A stretch of DNA of 64,000 nucleotides from Liolophura sinensis (GCF_032854445.1 NC_088303.1:13029501-13093500), one strand, 5' to 3'. Shown: positions 1-11,560, numbered from the stretch's first letter. Made by a program: numbers and translations. The notes: generated by a model not told the origin, from the letters alone.

Positions 1-9
1 TACAGGGCA

Positions 10-590
10 GAATGACATTTATATAACGCCAACTGCATAGAACACTAAGAACTAAACATAGCACCAATACTAAACGGATTACAGGTACTAGACAGAATAC
101 TGTGCAACATACCAATACTGGACCGAACATTAGCGCTGGAGAGAACTCCAGAGATGGACAGAACACAAATACAGGACACAACGCCATTATTACTGGGTAG
201 TGCACCCATACAAAACAAATACTAGACACAACACTAATAACAGGTAGAGTACTATTAACAGACACAAAACCAATGCTGGACAGAACATCAGAACTTGACA
301 GAACACCAGAACTTGACAGAACAACAGTGCTTGACAGAACACCAGTGCTGGACAGAACATCAGACATAAGCAGAACACCAATATTGTGCAGTACATCATT
401 ACTGAGGACAATGCCGAAGATGAGTGTAACACAAGTGTTGGACAGAAAACAAATATTAAATAGAGGACCAATATGAGACAGGATACAAGACAACACAGTT
501 ACTGGGCAGAATTCCATTGCTGGATAGAACATCAGTAGTAGACATAACACAAATGCTGGACAGAACAGCAATAATGACCAATAGACAGAT
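10..590. repeat. Degenerate 18-22-bp minisatellite
   Basis: Repeats of a unit like GACAGAACACCAGTGCTG with a variable spacer. The central part (273-380) is the most regular at 18 bp. It is probably intronic to the RMDN gene. The open frames on both strands here are repeat artefacts. Confidence 0.8.
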
Positions 591-789
591 AATGTGATGA
601 GAGTTACGCATTTTTAGCTAAAATAAAGCTGTAGATATGGGAAAGACACGGGACAGTTATTTCCCATTCCATTTCAACCAGAAGTCTTTCCCTTCGTTGT
701 CTTCTTTGCATTTGTATGCAAGTAAACTAGGTCTGTCTGAAATACGTAGCCGTTTTCTGAGTATTAACTGCGCGGCGCGTAAAACATTA
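591..789. other. Short unique spacer
   Basis: I see no repeat and no recognisable coding segment between the two minisatellites. One 84-codon frame starts here (637-891), but it runs into the neighbouring array and has no recognisable motif. Confidence 0.4.
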
Positions 790-2510
790 TACGCCAACAT
801 GGTGTCATCCTGCTGGCTCTGCCATCCTAGTGTTCCGTGTAAGCTTGCATGTCCTACTGTTTCTACCATTGCCAAGTTTTATTTACACTAACGTGCTGTA
901 GCCCTAGTGGTTCTATCATCACATTGTTCTGTGTACTGATTCTACTGTCCCAGTGTTCTGTGTACGCTAGCATGATGTCATTCTACTGATTCTACTTTTC
1001 CCGTGTTCTTTGTGCGCTAGTATGCTGTCGTTCAACTGGTTCTGTTAACTCAGTGTTCTGTATACGCTAACATGCTGTCATCGTAGTGGTTCTACTATCC
1101 CAGTGTTCTGTATACGCTAACATGCTGTCATCTTAGTGGTTCTACTATCCCAGTGTTCTGTGTGCGCTAACATGCTGTCATCTTAGTGGTTCTACTGTCC
1201 CAGTGTTCTGTATACGCTAACATGCTGTCATCTTAGTGGTTCTACTATCCCAGTGTTCTGTGTGCGCTAACATGCTGTCATCTTAGTGGTTCTACTATCC
1301 CAGTGTTCTGTGTGCGCTAACATGTTGTCACGCTAACGTGATATCATCGTAGTGGCTCTACCACTCCAGTGCTCTGTATACGCTAACATGCTGTCATCGA
1401 AGTGGTATTACTATCCCAGTGTTCTGTGTACGCTAATGTGCTATCATCTTAGTGGTTCTACTATCCCAGTGTTCTTTGTTCGATAACGTGCTGACATCTT
1501 AGTGCTTCTACTAGCCCAGTGTTCTGTGTACCATAACGTGCTATCATGTTACTGATTCTACCATCCAGGTGTTCTCTGTATGCCAACCTAATGTTATCCT
1601 ACTGGTTGCACTATCCCAGTGTTCTGTGTACTCTAACATGCTGCCACCCTAGTGGTTCTACTGTCCCAGTGTTTTGTGTACGCTAACATGCTGCCACCCT
1701 AGTTGTTCTACTATCCCAGTGTTCTGTGTACGCTAACATGCTGCCACCCTAGTGGTTCTACTGTCCCAGTGTTTTGTGTACGCTAACATGCTGTCATCCA
1801 AGTGGTTCTACTATCCCAGTGTTCTGTGTACGTTAACATGCTGCCACCCTAGTTGTTCTACTGTCCCAGTGTTTTGTGTACGCTAACATGCTGTCATCCA
1901 AGTGGTTCTACTATCCCAGTGTTCTGTGTGCGCTAACTTGCTGCCACCCTAGTTGTTCTACTATCCCAGTGTTATGTGTACGCTAACATGCTGCCACCCT
2001 AGTGGTTCTACAATCCCAGTGTTATGTGTACGCTATCATGCTGCCATCCTAGTGGTTCTACTATCCCAGTGTTATGTGTACGCTAACATGCTGCCACCCT
2101 AGTGGTTCTACAATCCCAGTGTTATGTGTACGCTAACATGCTGCCACCCTAGTGGTTCTACAATCCCAGTGTTATGTGTACGCTAACATGCTGCCACCTT
2201 AGTGGTTCAACTATCTCAGTGTTCTATGTACGCTAACATGCTGTCATCCAAGTGGTTCTACCATCCCAGTTTTCTGTTACGCTAACATGCTGCCACCCTA
2301 GTTGTTCTACCATCCCAATTTTCTGTTATGCTAACATGCTGCTCATCCTGCTGGCTCTACGATCCCAGTGTTCTATGTACGCTAGCATGCTGTTATCCTG
2401 TTTGTTCTGCCATCCCCGTGTTCTGTGTACGCTATTATGATGTTTTCCCACTGGCTCTAATACTCCAGTGTTCTGTTATTTCTAACGTGCTGTCATCCTA
2501 TGTAATTCTA
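790..2510. repeat. 50-bp minisatellite, about 34 copies, in RMDN intron
   Basis: The unit contains CGCTAACATGCTGCCACCCT then AGTGGTTCTACTATCCCAGT then GTTCTGTGTA. Copies in the middle (about 1080-2230) are nearly identical and the edges are degenerate. The array stops about 13 bp before the acceptor of RMDN exon a. Confidence 0.95.
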
Positions 2511-2523
2511 TGCGTACTTTCAG

Positions 2524-2611
2524 GTGTTATGTGGTGGCTGACCTGCCTTGGTACCAGAGAAAAATCGCCTCCGTAGTTTTCGCCACACCACCTACGTCAA
2601 GTTTTGAAGAG
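2524..2611 (+). CDS. RMDN: RMDN exon a
   Basis: Acceptor TTTCAG ends at 2523 and donor GTGCGT starts at 2612. The first base completes a TGG-type codon from the preceding exon; the rest encodes 29 residues including the family motif DLPWYQRKIA. The exon ends on a codon boundary. Confidence 0.85.
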
Positions 2612-5600
2612 GTGCGTGAATAGACTATATATATTTTTTGTCCACAGTGACATCTCATGTATTCTGTATGGAAGAGATTAGAGATATATTATCCGTTTCA
2701 ATGTGGATATTTGGTGTAACAATGCGTGATGGCTTTGAGATAAGAAGACTACATAAGCTATTTCATGGCGGGATATCGTCTTCCCTGTCTGGATAAGCTG
2801 ACTGTTTCCAAAGCGCTTGGAGTGACACATAGATACATTTACATACGTATAATTAACCGTTCTTGTTATTTCTTGTGTATCATGCTGGCTGCCTCTCCGG
2901 TTGTAAGTGGGAAGGTCTGGCAGCAACCTGCGGATGTTCGTGGGTTTGCCCCGGGCTGTGTCCAGTTTCTTCCCATCATAATGCTGGCCGCCATGGTATA
3001 AGTGAAATATTCTTGAGTACGGAGTAAAATACCAATCAAATAAATAAATAAATTTATTATTTATATTAAGGTGAAATGTCAGGATTTCCGTCACTAATAA
3101 AAGAAATATCTGACTGACTAAAGTCAGATATCTCTTTTGTTATTACGCACTCCGACACCATGACTTCACAAAGAAATATTTTGTTTTATTCAAGCCTAGC
3201 AGAATGACGTCATAATACAAGGTCACTCAACTGTAACATTTCTTACGTCACGCAACAAGACACGACGTCATACAAGATGTCATGTGCGACGTCATGCTAT
3301 ATACACAAGTCTGTGAAAGCCCACAGCTAAAAACATTGCTTAAACTTTTAAATGTTGTGTTCAAATACACAAAATCATGATATTGTCAAAATATAAATAA
3401 TAAATAGAATATTACACAGTGACAGTTGAATATCATAAATACTTTTGTGGTGAAAGTTAGAAATTTTCACCTCACTCGAAAAATATTTATGATATTCAAC
3501 CTTCACTGTGCAATATCCTCTATAAATTCTTGTGTAGTAGTCGTGTAGAGACTTAAGATAGGCCTACTTAAAACTACCTCAGCGGAATCACTGGACATCT
3601 GCCGTTTTTTTAGGCTGCGTGTGCGGTGATACTAATAGGTGATTAAACAGCAGTCAAATGTATCGGTATAAATAACAGCTGGCGTTGTGTATTTCTATAC
3701 TTTTAATGAAGTAATTTCGTCCTTGGCCCATCGTTTTCAAAATCTTTGACCTGTAAACGATTTTTATTGTTCAAAATATAACATTGACATTGGGAACTCT
3801 TTATTTCGGTCTGTTTGCAGGCATTAGGCTATTTTCTACAAGCAGAGAAAGGTAAGTTTACAGATATAACAGAAATCGATGTTTTAAGAGTTACTTGTGC
3901 ATCGGGATTCCTTGAATTACTCTGTATACTGTCAGGGGTATCAATACCTTGGGGTTTATAGCCACTGTTTTATTCTCTGAGTCAATAGACCAGTCCAGGG
4001 CAGCCAATATATCGGGAGTATGTAACGAATGTTTTACTCTGTGGGTCCGTGGTTCCTGGGCCCGTGGGCCAGGGTTGCCAGAACCTCGCAGGGTATATAG
4101 CGACTGTTTTATTCTCTGTGTCCTTGGGCCAGGACTGCCATTCTATCGGGAGTATATAACGAATGTTTCACTCTGTGGGTCCGTGGGCCAGGGTTGTCAG
4201 TGCCTCGCAGGGTATATAGCGACTGTTTTATTCTCTGTGTCCTTGGGCCAGGGTATGTGTCGGAGGGTATATAGCGACTGTTTTATTCTGTGTCCTTGGG
4301 CCAGGGTATATGTCAGAGGGTATATAGTGACTGTTTTATTCTGTGGGTCTGTTGGACAGGATGATCTTGTAGGGGGAAGGTATATAGTAGGAGGTACACT
4401 GGTTTTTTGTGGGACCGTGAGATAGGTTGTTGCCAATATTTAAAAAACCAACATTAGTAGAATTCTGAAGCTCACAGGTTAAATTAATTACACGAGTTTT
4501 GTGGGCACGTTTCTAGCTCACCTTTACAAATTGCAGGCCTAGCTTATGTCATACCCCTAATTAAACGGCGGTGTCAGGGTCCAGTAGAAGGGAATGCAAT
4601 GTTAAGTGAATGTTAGGTGTGGTATCTTGAAAAGTACGGAAGCGGGGTTCCATCGTTGTTGCTTTGTGTGCATATTGGTTGCCATAAATTGCAAAATTCA
4701 TGACTATGTTATGTGTTAGAATCAGTGTAAAGGTAAATGATAAATGTCATATCTGAAAAAGTACAGCATCTAGTGAGCTGATATTTTGCAGACATGTAAA
4801 TCACAATAACCCAAGAGGGGTGTTTAAAAGCTGATCGTGTGTTGTTTATTGGAATCATTGTTAAGGAAAATGTTACGGGTGGTATCTAAAAAAATGCTGG
4901 ATGCATTTACATGCAGCTCGGCTTTTGTATTTTTGTATGACACAATGACAAGAACGGGATGTTCCATTGTTAATGACCAACATTTGTGTCAATGCTGACC
5001 GCCGGCGCATATGTGGAATATTCTTGAGTACGGCATAAAACACCAATCACATAAATAAATCAACAATTTGGAGCATACATGTCTGTCTCTTGGGATATGA
5101 AACATTTAATATTCTGGTACCATTATAATGTTGATTGAACATAAAAGATATGATATATGATTGTTGCTCATCCTCTTAAGTTTATTTCTATAGGGATGCA
5201 CATTATTTTACATACTGCATCGCTATCATTTCAGTGGATCCCAATTTCTACAGTATTAACCACCTACTAATTGGCAAATGTCACCTGAAGTTGAACAATC
5301 CAGATTTGGCCAGGGAATTTTTGTCCAAAGCTAGGGATAACAAGGGTAAATCTGTGGACGATGAAAAGGTAACGACTCTTTCACTCGGTATTATCTGAAT
5401 TATGCAAATTTGTCGCCAAAGTTTGTTGTTATGATTCCCAGTTTATAGCCCTGAATTAAACAAAGACCTGAATTACACGTGTAAGACTATGTGGAAGCAG
5501 ATATCGTTCGTTCCTAAAGCTGACTATATATGTGGTAACTATAAATTGGCGCCTTGTGGGTCCACTTGAATATGAATGGTTCGTATTGATGTATGTATAA

Positions 5601-5806
5601 TGTCTTTGTGTTACTTTGAAACCATATTTAACCACATGTATTTCGTGTTTTATACACAATTTCTCGTAGTATTCATTCAGGTTGCAATACACGAAACTGT
5701 AGCGGTTGTGTATGACTAGCATACTTTGCTTGATATGTATTTTGGTTTATTTCAGGCCAGAAAAGAGGCAGTGGAATTGTTAAAACAGATTCCCCAAGCG
5801 TCTTGA
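2524..5806 (+). CDS. RMDN: Regulator of microtubule dynamics (RMDN/FAM82) gene, 3' four exons
   Basis: Four exons joined by GT-AG introns (2524-2611, 3821-3851, 5235-5368, 5756-5806) give an in-frame stretch of 100 residues ending in TGA at 5804-5806. Exon phases fit exactly (0, then 1, then 0). Family hallmarks seen: ADLPWYQRKIAS and FATPPTSSFEEALGYFLQAE, then VDPNFYSINHLLIGKC and LARE, then a short C-terminal helix ending in ELLKQIPQAS. RMDN proteins carry TPR-like helical repeats; RMDN3 (PTPIP51) tethers ER and mitochondria, and RMDN1 was described as microtubule associated. Human family members are roughly 310-470 residues, so this is the C-terminal third or less; the start and earlier exons lie left of position 1 or are unrecognised. 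I cannot assign paralogue 1, 2 or 3. The introns hold a 50-bp minisatellite, a SINE, a foldback element and a 55-60-bp repeat. No canonical AATAAA is seen in the first kilobase after the stop. Confidence 0.85.
2881..3056 (+). mobile_element. SINE-A copy (5' truncated), (AAAT)n tail
   Basis: Contains the conserved SINE-A body (CAACCTGCGGATG, then CATAATGCTGGCCGCC, then GTGAAATATTCTTGAGTACG) and ends in AAATAAATAAAT. It lacks the tRNA-like head. It lies in the RMDN intron between exons a and b. Confidence 0.85.
3400..3528. mobile_element. Foldback/MITE-like palindrome
   Basis: Arms at 3400-3454 and 3463-3528 are imperfect reverse complements, sharing GTTGAATATCATAAATA on the left and its complement on the right, with only about 9 bp between them. 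This is the structure of a foldback element or MITE. It lies in the RMDN intron between exons a and b. Confidence 0.75.
3821..3851 (+). CDS. RMDN: RMDN exon b (31-bp microexon)
   Basis: Acceptor TGTTTGCAG ends at 3820 and donor GTAAGT starts at 3852. It encodes ALGYFLQAEK plus one base of a split valine codon. This continues the helix begun in exon a and leads into VDPNFYS of the next exon. Confidence 0.85.
3945..4430. repeat. 55-60-bp tandem repeat
   Basis: Seven to eight copies of a unit with GGGTATATAGCGACTGTTTT followed by a TCCTTGGGCCAGGG-like segment. Unit length varies from about 53 to 60 bp. It is intronic to RMDN (between exons b and c). Confidence 0.85.
4590..4960. repeat. Diverged ~130-bp tandem repeat
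   Basis: Three related stretches (near 4600, 4730 and 4862) share a GGTATCT..AAAAAGTAC-like core. Similarity is weak and judged by eye. Confidence 0.4.
4991..5066 (+). mobile_element. SINE-A 3' fragment
   Basis: Only the 3' part is present (GCTGACCGCCGGCG, then GGAATATTCTTGAGTACGGC, then an ACATAAATAAAT tail). It is intronic to RMDN. Confidence 0.75.
5235..5368 (+). CDS. RMDN: RMDN exon c
   Basis: Acceptor ATTTCAG ends at 5234 and donor GTAACG starts at 5369. Two bases complete the split valine, followed by 44 residues forming a TPR-like helix pair (NFYSINHLLIGKCHLKL, then LAREFLSKA). A charged stretch follows. Confidence 0.85.
5756..5806 (+). CDS. RMDN: RMDN terminal coding exon
   Basis: Acceptor TATTTCAG ends at 5755. 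Sixteen codons (ARKEAVELLKQIPQAS) are followed by TGA, matching the amphipathic C-terminal helix of the family. Confidence 0.85.
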   Translation, partial: ARKEAVELLKQIPQAS

Positions 5807-7120
5807 TATTTGATCGCATTCACTGTAATATTGATCTCATTCTCTGAAGTGATAAACATAGTTTTTTCTAGGACAACTTGCGTTATTACTAACGGCTAGT
5901 TTGTTCAGGTTGGATACGTTGAAATCAGGATTGGACGTCCATGGTAACAGGGTTATTGAGGTTTAGAAAAAAAGCAATGGCTTTATGTGGGACGAAATGC
6001 TCAAAGATTTTGAAAGTAATTCCGTTGAGTGACTTGTCTACCTCAGAAGATTGTTGGAAAATCTGTTAAAATTTTATCCCAGTGGATAAGGGATGATATG
6101 GCGACAACCGGTACCTTGAATGATTGTGGACTAAATCTTGCGCTGAACACTAAATCTCCACCTAATCTCGAAGATATTGTCTAGGAAACTATAATTGGAG
6201 GCCTAATCCCGTCAAAATATCGCCATTTTCTCCCAATCTTACCTCATCTTTAAACGTGATGAGGTAAACGTGTGTGTTGCTAATTTCTGTATGATCGCAG
6301 CATTCTGGCGAGAATGAGACAAAAGACAAGATTCTGACGAGATTTGATAGAGAATCAGCGTGCAATACAAATATTAATATGAGAAGTGGAGATTCAATCG
6401 AGGAAGCCAGATTTTAAATAAGACGTGAAATGTTAATGAGAACGCAAGATTCCTACGACGACCGTCATTCTCGAATTTTCGACTTTTAAGTAGTGTTCTT
6501 CCTGCTTTATGACTTGGTAGTGGGAGAGGCTCGGCACCTTCCAGCTACCACAGCAATGTAATCTGCTGCATCTCCGTACATAATGAAGACAGCTGGAGCA
6601 ATGGTATCAGCATGGGCACTGGTATCAACAGGGATATAGGTGTCATTAGGAGAAGAGGGAACAGTAGCAATGGAATCACCAGGAGCAATGGTATCAAGGG
6701 GAGCAATTCCATGTCCATACCTCAGCATTACAGGAAAACGCTATCATTTGATGGACAGTTGGCGTTCGATGTCATTTATTTTATGAATCATGTGAGTGAA
6801 AATCGACATAAATATTCAACACAGTACACTGGAAATCTTCCAACCAACAAAGTTGACAAATTTATGGTGCTAATGTTAAGTGGCATTTCGCACTGTGTAT
6901 TCCTCTTTTGAGGGTCTTGTTATTGGGTATGCATAGGCGTGTCAAGTATTTTTTGATATAACTAAAACTAATGACATTAAAACAAATGTATGCAAACACT
7001 ATAGTGATATTATTTACACAATTGGCATGCTCTTGTTTTTGTCATGGTAATTTTATCCGTTGACACCGACGTCTGTTAAGATATATTTCAATCCCTTTGT
7101 TCACATTTAAATGTTTATGT
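5807..7120. other. RMDN 3' flank, mostly unique
   Basis: Contains the 3' UTR and downstream DNA. A weak repeat of AGCAATGGTATCA-like motifs lies at about 6595-6715 and keeps small frames open on both strands. Nothing else is recognisable. Confidence 0.4.
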
Positions 7121-7123
7121 ACG

Positions 7124-8992
7124 ATTCTTAGCATGATGGCCAAGTGTTCGTAATAATACAGGTACATGCTGAACCAAGCATCTGCGTCGCCTTAGCTTGA
7201 TGGCCAAAGTGTTCGTAATAGTACAGTTACATGCTGAACCATGCATCTGTGTTGCCTTAGCATGATGGCCAAAGTGTTCGTAATAATACGGGTACATGCT
7301 GAACAAAGCATCTGTGTCACCTTAGCATGATGGCCAAGTGTTCGTAATAATACAGGTACATGCTGAACCAAGCATCTGTGTCGCCTTAGCTTGATGGCCA
7401 AGTGTTGGTAATAGTGCAGTTACATGCTGAACAAAGCATCTGTGTCCCCTTAGCATGATGGCCAAAGTGTTCGTAATAGTACAGTTACATGCTGAACAAA
7501 GCATCTGTGTCGCCTTAGCATGATGGCCAAGTGTTTGTAATAATACGGATACATGCTGAACCATGCATCTGTGTCGCCTTAGCATGATGGCCAAAGTGTT
7601 CGTAATAATACAGGTACATGCTGAACCAAGCATCTGTGTTGCCTTAGCATGATGGCCAAGTGTTCGTAATAATACAGGTACATGCTGAACTAAGCATCTG
7701 TGTCGCCTTAGCATGATGGCCAAATGTTCGTAATAATACGGGTACATGCTGAACAAAGCATCTGTGTCGCCTTAGCATGATGGCCAAAGTGTTCGTAATA
7801 ATACGGATACATGCTGAACAAAGCATCTGTGTCGCCTTAGCTTGATGGCCAAGTGTTCGTAATAATACGGGTACATGCTGAACAAAGCATCTGTGTCGCC
7901 TTAGCATGTTGTCAAGTGTTCGTAATAATACAGGTACATGCTGAACAAAGCATCTGTGTCGCCTTAGCATGATGGCCAAGTGTTCGTAATAATACGGGTA
8001 CATGCTGAACAAAGCATGTGTGTCGCCTTAGCATGATGGCCAAGTGTTCGTAATAATACGGGTACATGCTGAACTAAGCATCTGTGTCGCCTTAGCATGA
8101 TGGCCAAATGTTCGTAATAATACGGGTACATGCTGAACAAAGCATCTGTGTCGCCTTAGCATGATGGCCAAAGTGTTCGTAATAATACGGATACATGCTG
8201 AACAAAGCATCTGTGTCGCCTTAGCATGATGGCCAAGTGTTCGTAATAATACGGGTACATGCTGAACAAAGCATCTGTGTCGCCTTAGCATGATGGCCAA
8301 GTGTTCGTAATAATACGGGTACATGCTGAACAAAGCATCTGTGTCGCCTTAGCATGTTGTCAAGTGTTCGTAATAATACAGGTACATGCTGAACCAAGCA
8401 TCTGTGTCGCCTTAGCATGATGGCCAAGTGTTCGTAATAATACGGGTACATGCTGAACAAAGCATCTGTGTCGCCTTAGCATGATGGCCAAGTGTTCGTA
8501 ATAATACAGGTACATGCTGAACCAAGCGTCTGTGTCGCCTTATCGTGATGGCCAAGTGTTCATAATAATACAGGTACATGCTGAACCATGCATCTGTGTC
8601 GCCTTAGCATGATGGACAAGTGTTCGTAATAATACGGGTACATGCTGAATCACGCATCTGTGTCTCCTTAGCTTGATGGCCAAAGTGTTCGTAATAATAC
8701 AGTTACATGCTGAACTAAGCATCTGTGTCGCCTTAGCTTGATGGCCAAGTGTTCGTAATAATACAGGTACATGTTGAACCAAGCATCTGTGTCGCCTTAG
8801 CTTGATGGCCAAAGTGTTCGTAATAATACAGGTACATGCTGAACCAAGCGTCTGTGTCGCCTTAGCATGATGGACAAGTGTTCGTAATAATACGGGTACA
8901 TGCTGAATCACGCATCTGTGTCTCCTTAGCTTGATGGCCAAAGTGTTCGTAATAATACAGGTACATGTTGAACCATGCATCTGTGTCGCCTT
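7124..8992. repeat. 64/65-bp satellite, about 29 copies
   Basis: The unit has TTAGCATGATGGCCAA(A)G, then TGTTCGTAATAATACGGGTA, then CATGCTGAACAAAGCATCTG, then TGTCGCC. The 64/65 alternation comes from an A indel. Blocks of several units recur with the same private variants, so a higher-order structure exists. Minus-strand frames of up to 146 codons are artefacts. Confidence 0.95.
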
Positions 8993-9369
8993 GATATTTT
9001 ATTAATTTTACGATACCAGTACAGCTTTTAAGTGTACACTTATCTTCATCCAGGAACTTGGGACCTGGTGCCCAAAATCAGGGATATCGTCACGAAAGCT
9101 GTTCTTGAATGGTGTAACATGCCGGCTTGGGCAATCTAGGCGTCAAAGTAGATAGCTGTCAACCAAAGTGGACGTTCCCCGTCAGTAGTCGCAAAACAAA
9201 TTTCCAAAACAACGTTCAACACAAACCACCAGTGAACAAAATAAGATTATATGGCCAAAAATTTAGGACGGTTTCAGGCACAGAGAAGCGGCCAACAATT
9301 TTTAGTGATGATGGATAGACGCAAGGAATTTTCTAGGCAGTGTGTAATTAAATGTTCGCCGAGCTAGTG

Positions 9370-9795
9370 AACAAGTTGTGGATTATGAACTCGTATATAT
9401 CCGTTACGCTTTGATTGCTAACGTGGCGATCTAATTCAACACGATGATGACACAGCCCATATCCACGTGTTTAGACACAATCATGAAGCTAAGTGCCAGA
9501 GATCCTGGACAAGAGAACTGTACTTGGTGTAAAATTTCAGAAACATCAAATGAAGGCGTTTGAATATCCTGTACAACATTTTTTTCAGCAATCTTGCCAT
9601 AGTTGAAATTGTCACACCGGATCTAACAAGTGCTACAAGGCGAGACATCTACACGGCTTATACAGGACCTTCCGTTACTATCAAAATATGGTAAGGATAA
9701 TTTGCAGTATTAAGATTGAAACTGGCCCTCTTGTAGAGTCGGCTTGATATTACACCGTCATGGTCTTTATACATGTACAATTTGAACAAACACAT
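9370..9795 (-). pseudogene. Retroelement reverse-transcriptase C-terminal relic, copy 1
   Basis: On the minus strand a frame at the 9795 end reads LYMYKDHDG..SSRLYKRASFNLN..NYPYHI. It resembles the conserved post-catalytic region (LYDKRDDFNF..NFP, then YISQLIRYARAC) of a retroelement RT family common in marine invertebrates. Downstream the frame is broken, but the 3' DNA (CTCTGGCACT, then GCTTCATGATTGTGTCTAA) matches the copy at 60150-60690. The 5' side is cut by the 28-bp minisatellite. The element class is not settled. Confidence 0.5.
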
Positions 9796-9800
9796 CCACT

Positions 9801-9974
9801 GGTCCAGGTAATATGGTCCAGGTAATATGAACCAGGTAATATGGTCCAGGTAATATGAACCAGGTAATATGGTCCAGGTAATATGAACCAGGTAATATGG
9901 TCCAGGTAATATGAACCAGGTAATATGGTCCAGGTAATATGAACCAGGTAATATGGTCCAGGTAATATGAACCA
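9801..9974. repeat. 28-bp (2 x 14) minisatellite, about 6 copies
   Basis: The alternating halves GGTCCAGGTAATAT and GAACCAGGTAATAT form an almost perfect dimer repeat, which suggests recent amplification. It abuts the retroelement relic. Confidence 0.95.
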
Positions 9975-11090
9975 TCTTGAGAATCACTACTTTCTTTTAA
10001 ATCTAGCGAAGGTGAATATATGGCTTGGGAAACCGTGGCTAGGGGCAGATATGTCTCGCCATCCCACGTGGCAGTCAGAATTTGAAAAGTATATAACATA
10101 GCGCATAATTCTAAATTTCATTGTACTAAAATGATCAACAAAGACTGGATAAAAACCATTATTAATTGTCAACATGATTGATTCTTCTTTATCTGTAACT
10201 GCGTCTAGCTAAATACACAACTTTGGTTGTTATTTGGAGCTAGGTTCTCCTTGGTTTTGACGATTAACGTGAACTAAGAAAGTACTCAAATTCTTATTAA
10301 GATATTACTTTTTGTAGATCAAATAAGACTTTTAAGAAGCCTTTTACACAATGCAAAAATTTTGCTGAATACGCTTATCTGTGGCCTCGACGTTACACTT
10401 TAGACCACGACTCGTAAATTCGGGGCGCGGACTTTTATATTTTTTGTTATTTTTCGGCTCCATTCTCATTCGGCAACCACAGCGAAATTATACGTGAATC
10501 GTGGTTGAGAGCATATGTGGTCATATAGCTATCATTAACATTAACAAGTTAAAGTCTGAAAGTTACGTTTGTAACAATATACACTCCACAGTGTATATTG
10601 CAAAAACAAACAGAGCGGGCTACGATTTTTCCATTTATGACCTACACATCGCTTCATTGTATGTTTGGAGCTTTATAAGTCGTATGCTTGTCATATAACA
10701 GAAAAGATTTGTAAAACAACTGAAAAAAGAAATAGCCTTACGAGTGTGTCAGCAGCTATGGATCACAGATGTTGTCTGTTTCTCTACTTGAGGTGCGCAG
10801 TTTCTCGCACTGGGGCAAATTCCCCACCTTACCGTACCAGTTCCTTTGAATGTCTGCTCAAGAATACGCCTGCGGCAATCTTAAGGTCGCGGAACCTCCG
10901 GAGGTCAAACAGCCCCTGGATCCTCGCTTAATATGCAGGGATAGCCTTTTAAAACCTTTTTTCGGCATGTCACTTTTACGACACCCTAAATTTAGACCCC
11001 AATGTCTCGATGCCACAAAAGGGCAGAGATCTCATCTGCGGGAATCTAGTGTCGCGGAACTTATGCTGTTTGGGGGAATTGGCATTGCGA
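9975..11090. other. Unique AT-rich region, no gene recognised
   Basis: I see no repeat array or known family here. The frames at 10501-10698 and 10665-10931 are short and carry no recognisable motif. Confidence 0.35.
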
Positions 11091-11092
11091 TT

Positions 11093-11487
11093 CATAGAGC
11101 GCATGCGTCGCTCTCTACCTTTCGCGCTACATCACTGACACCAATAGACAAGCTTGACCTTTGGAGCATGCGAGACGCATGTGGGCTTGTTTAGGATTAG
11201 CCTCAACAACTGTGTCCTCCCGGGGAACTATTTAACTAGCATTCATCAATAAAGTTGTTTTAGATGTTGGTTAGAATCATTTTGCACATTCTCAAGATAA
11301 GGAGAATGCATGTGTATAAAGTATTATTGGAGACGAAGGTTGAGACGGATTGTGTTTTCTGACATCACTTCCTGACTCGTCACCGTCACCCCATTGACCT
11401 CGGCGTTGTACAAGGTTTCTGTACAAAATTTGTTATTGGTAGCAGTGATGTAAAGTGAAAGGTAAAGAGCGACGCATGCGTTATAGG
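11093..11487. mobile_element. Inverted-repeat pair around a 290-bp core
   Basis: The arm at 11093-11146 (GCGCATGCGTCGCTCT, then ACATCACTG) is the reverse complement, with mismatches, of 11434-11487 (CAGTGATGTAAAG, then GAGCGACGCATGCG). The spacer shows no coding content. It is probably a foldback or MITE-type element. Confidence 0.55.
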
Positions 11488-11489
11488 GT

Positions 11490-11560
11490 GTATGCTTGCG
11501 AGTATTGACCTGGAACGTCCATATTGGTTGGTGGCTGGTACACGAATGCCTTGTTTCCAC
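11490..11560 (+). repeat. Dispersed repeat fragment (retroelement 3' region)
   Basis: GGAACGTCCATATTGGTTGG followed by GGCTGGTACACGAATG matches 57415-57465 and, more weakly, 57925-57960 and 34005-34050. It probably represents the 3' untranslated part of the retroelement family described at 60150. Confidence 0.5.

Noticed and set aside
7115-8980. Several minus-strand ORFs of 60-146 codons with repeating LVQHVPVLLRTL
   Set aside because: They read the 64/65-bp satellite; indels of one base shift the frame between units and no frame is maintained.
10850-11194. 114-codon + frame in moderately GC-rich DNA
   Set aside because: No recognisable motif, runs into the inverted-repeat arm at 11093, and no splice context was found.
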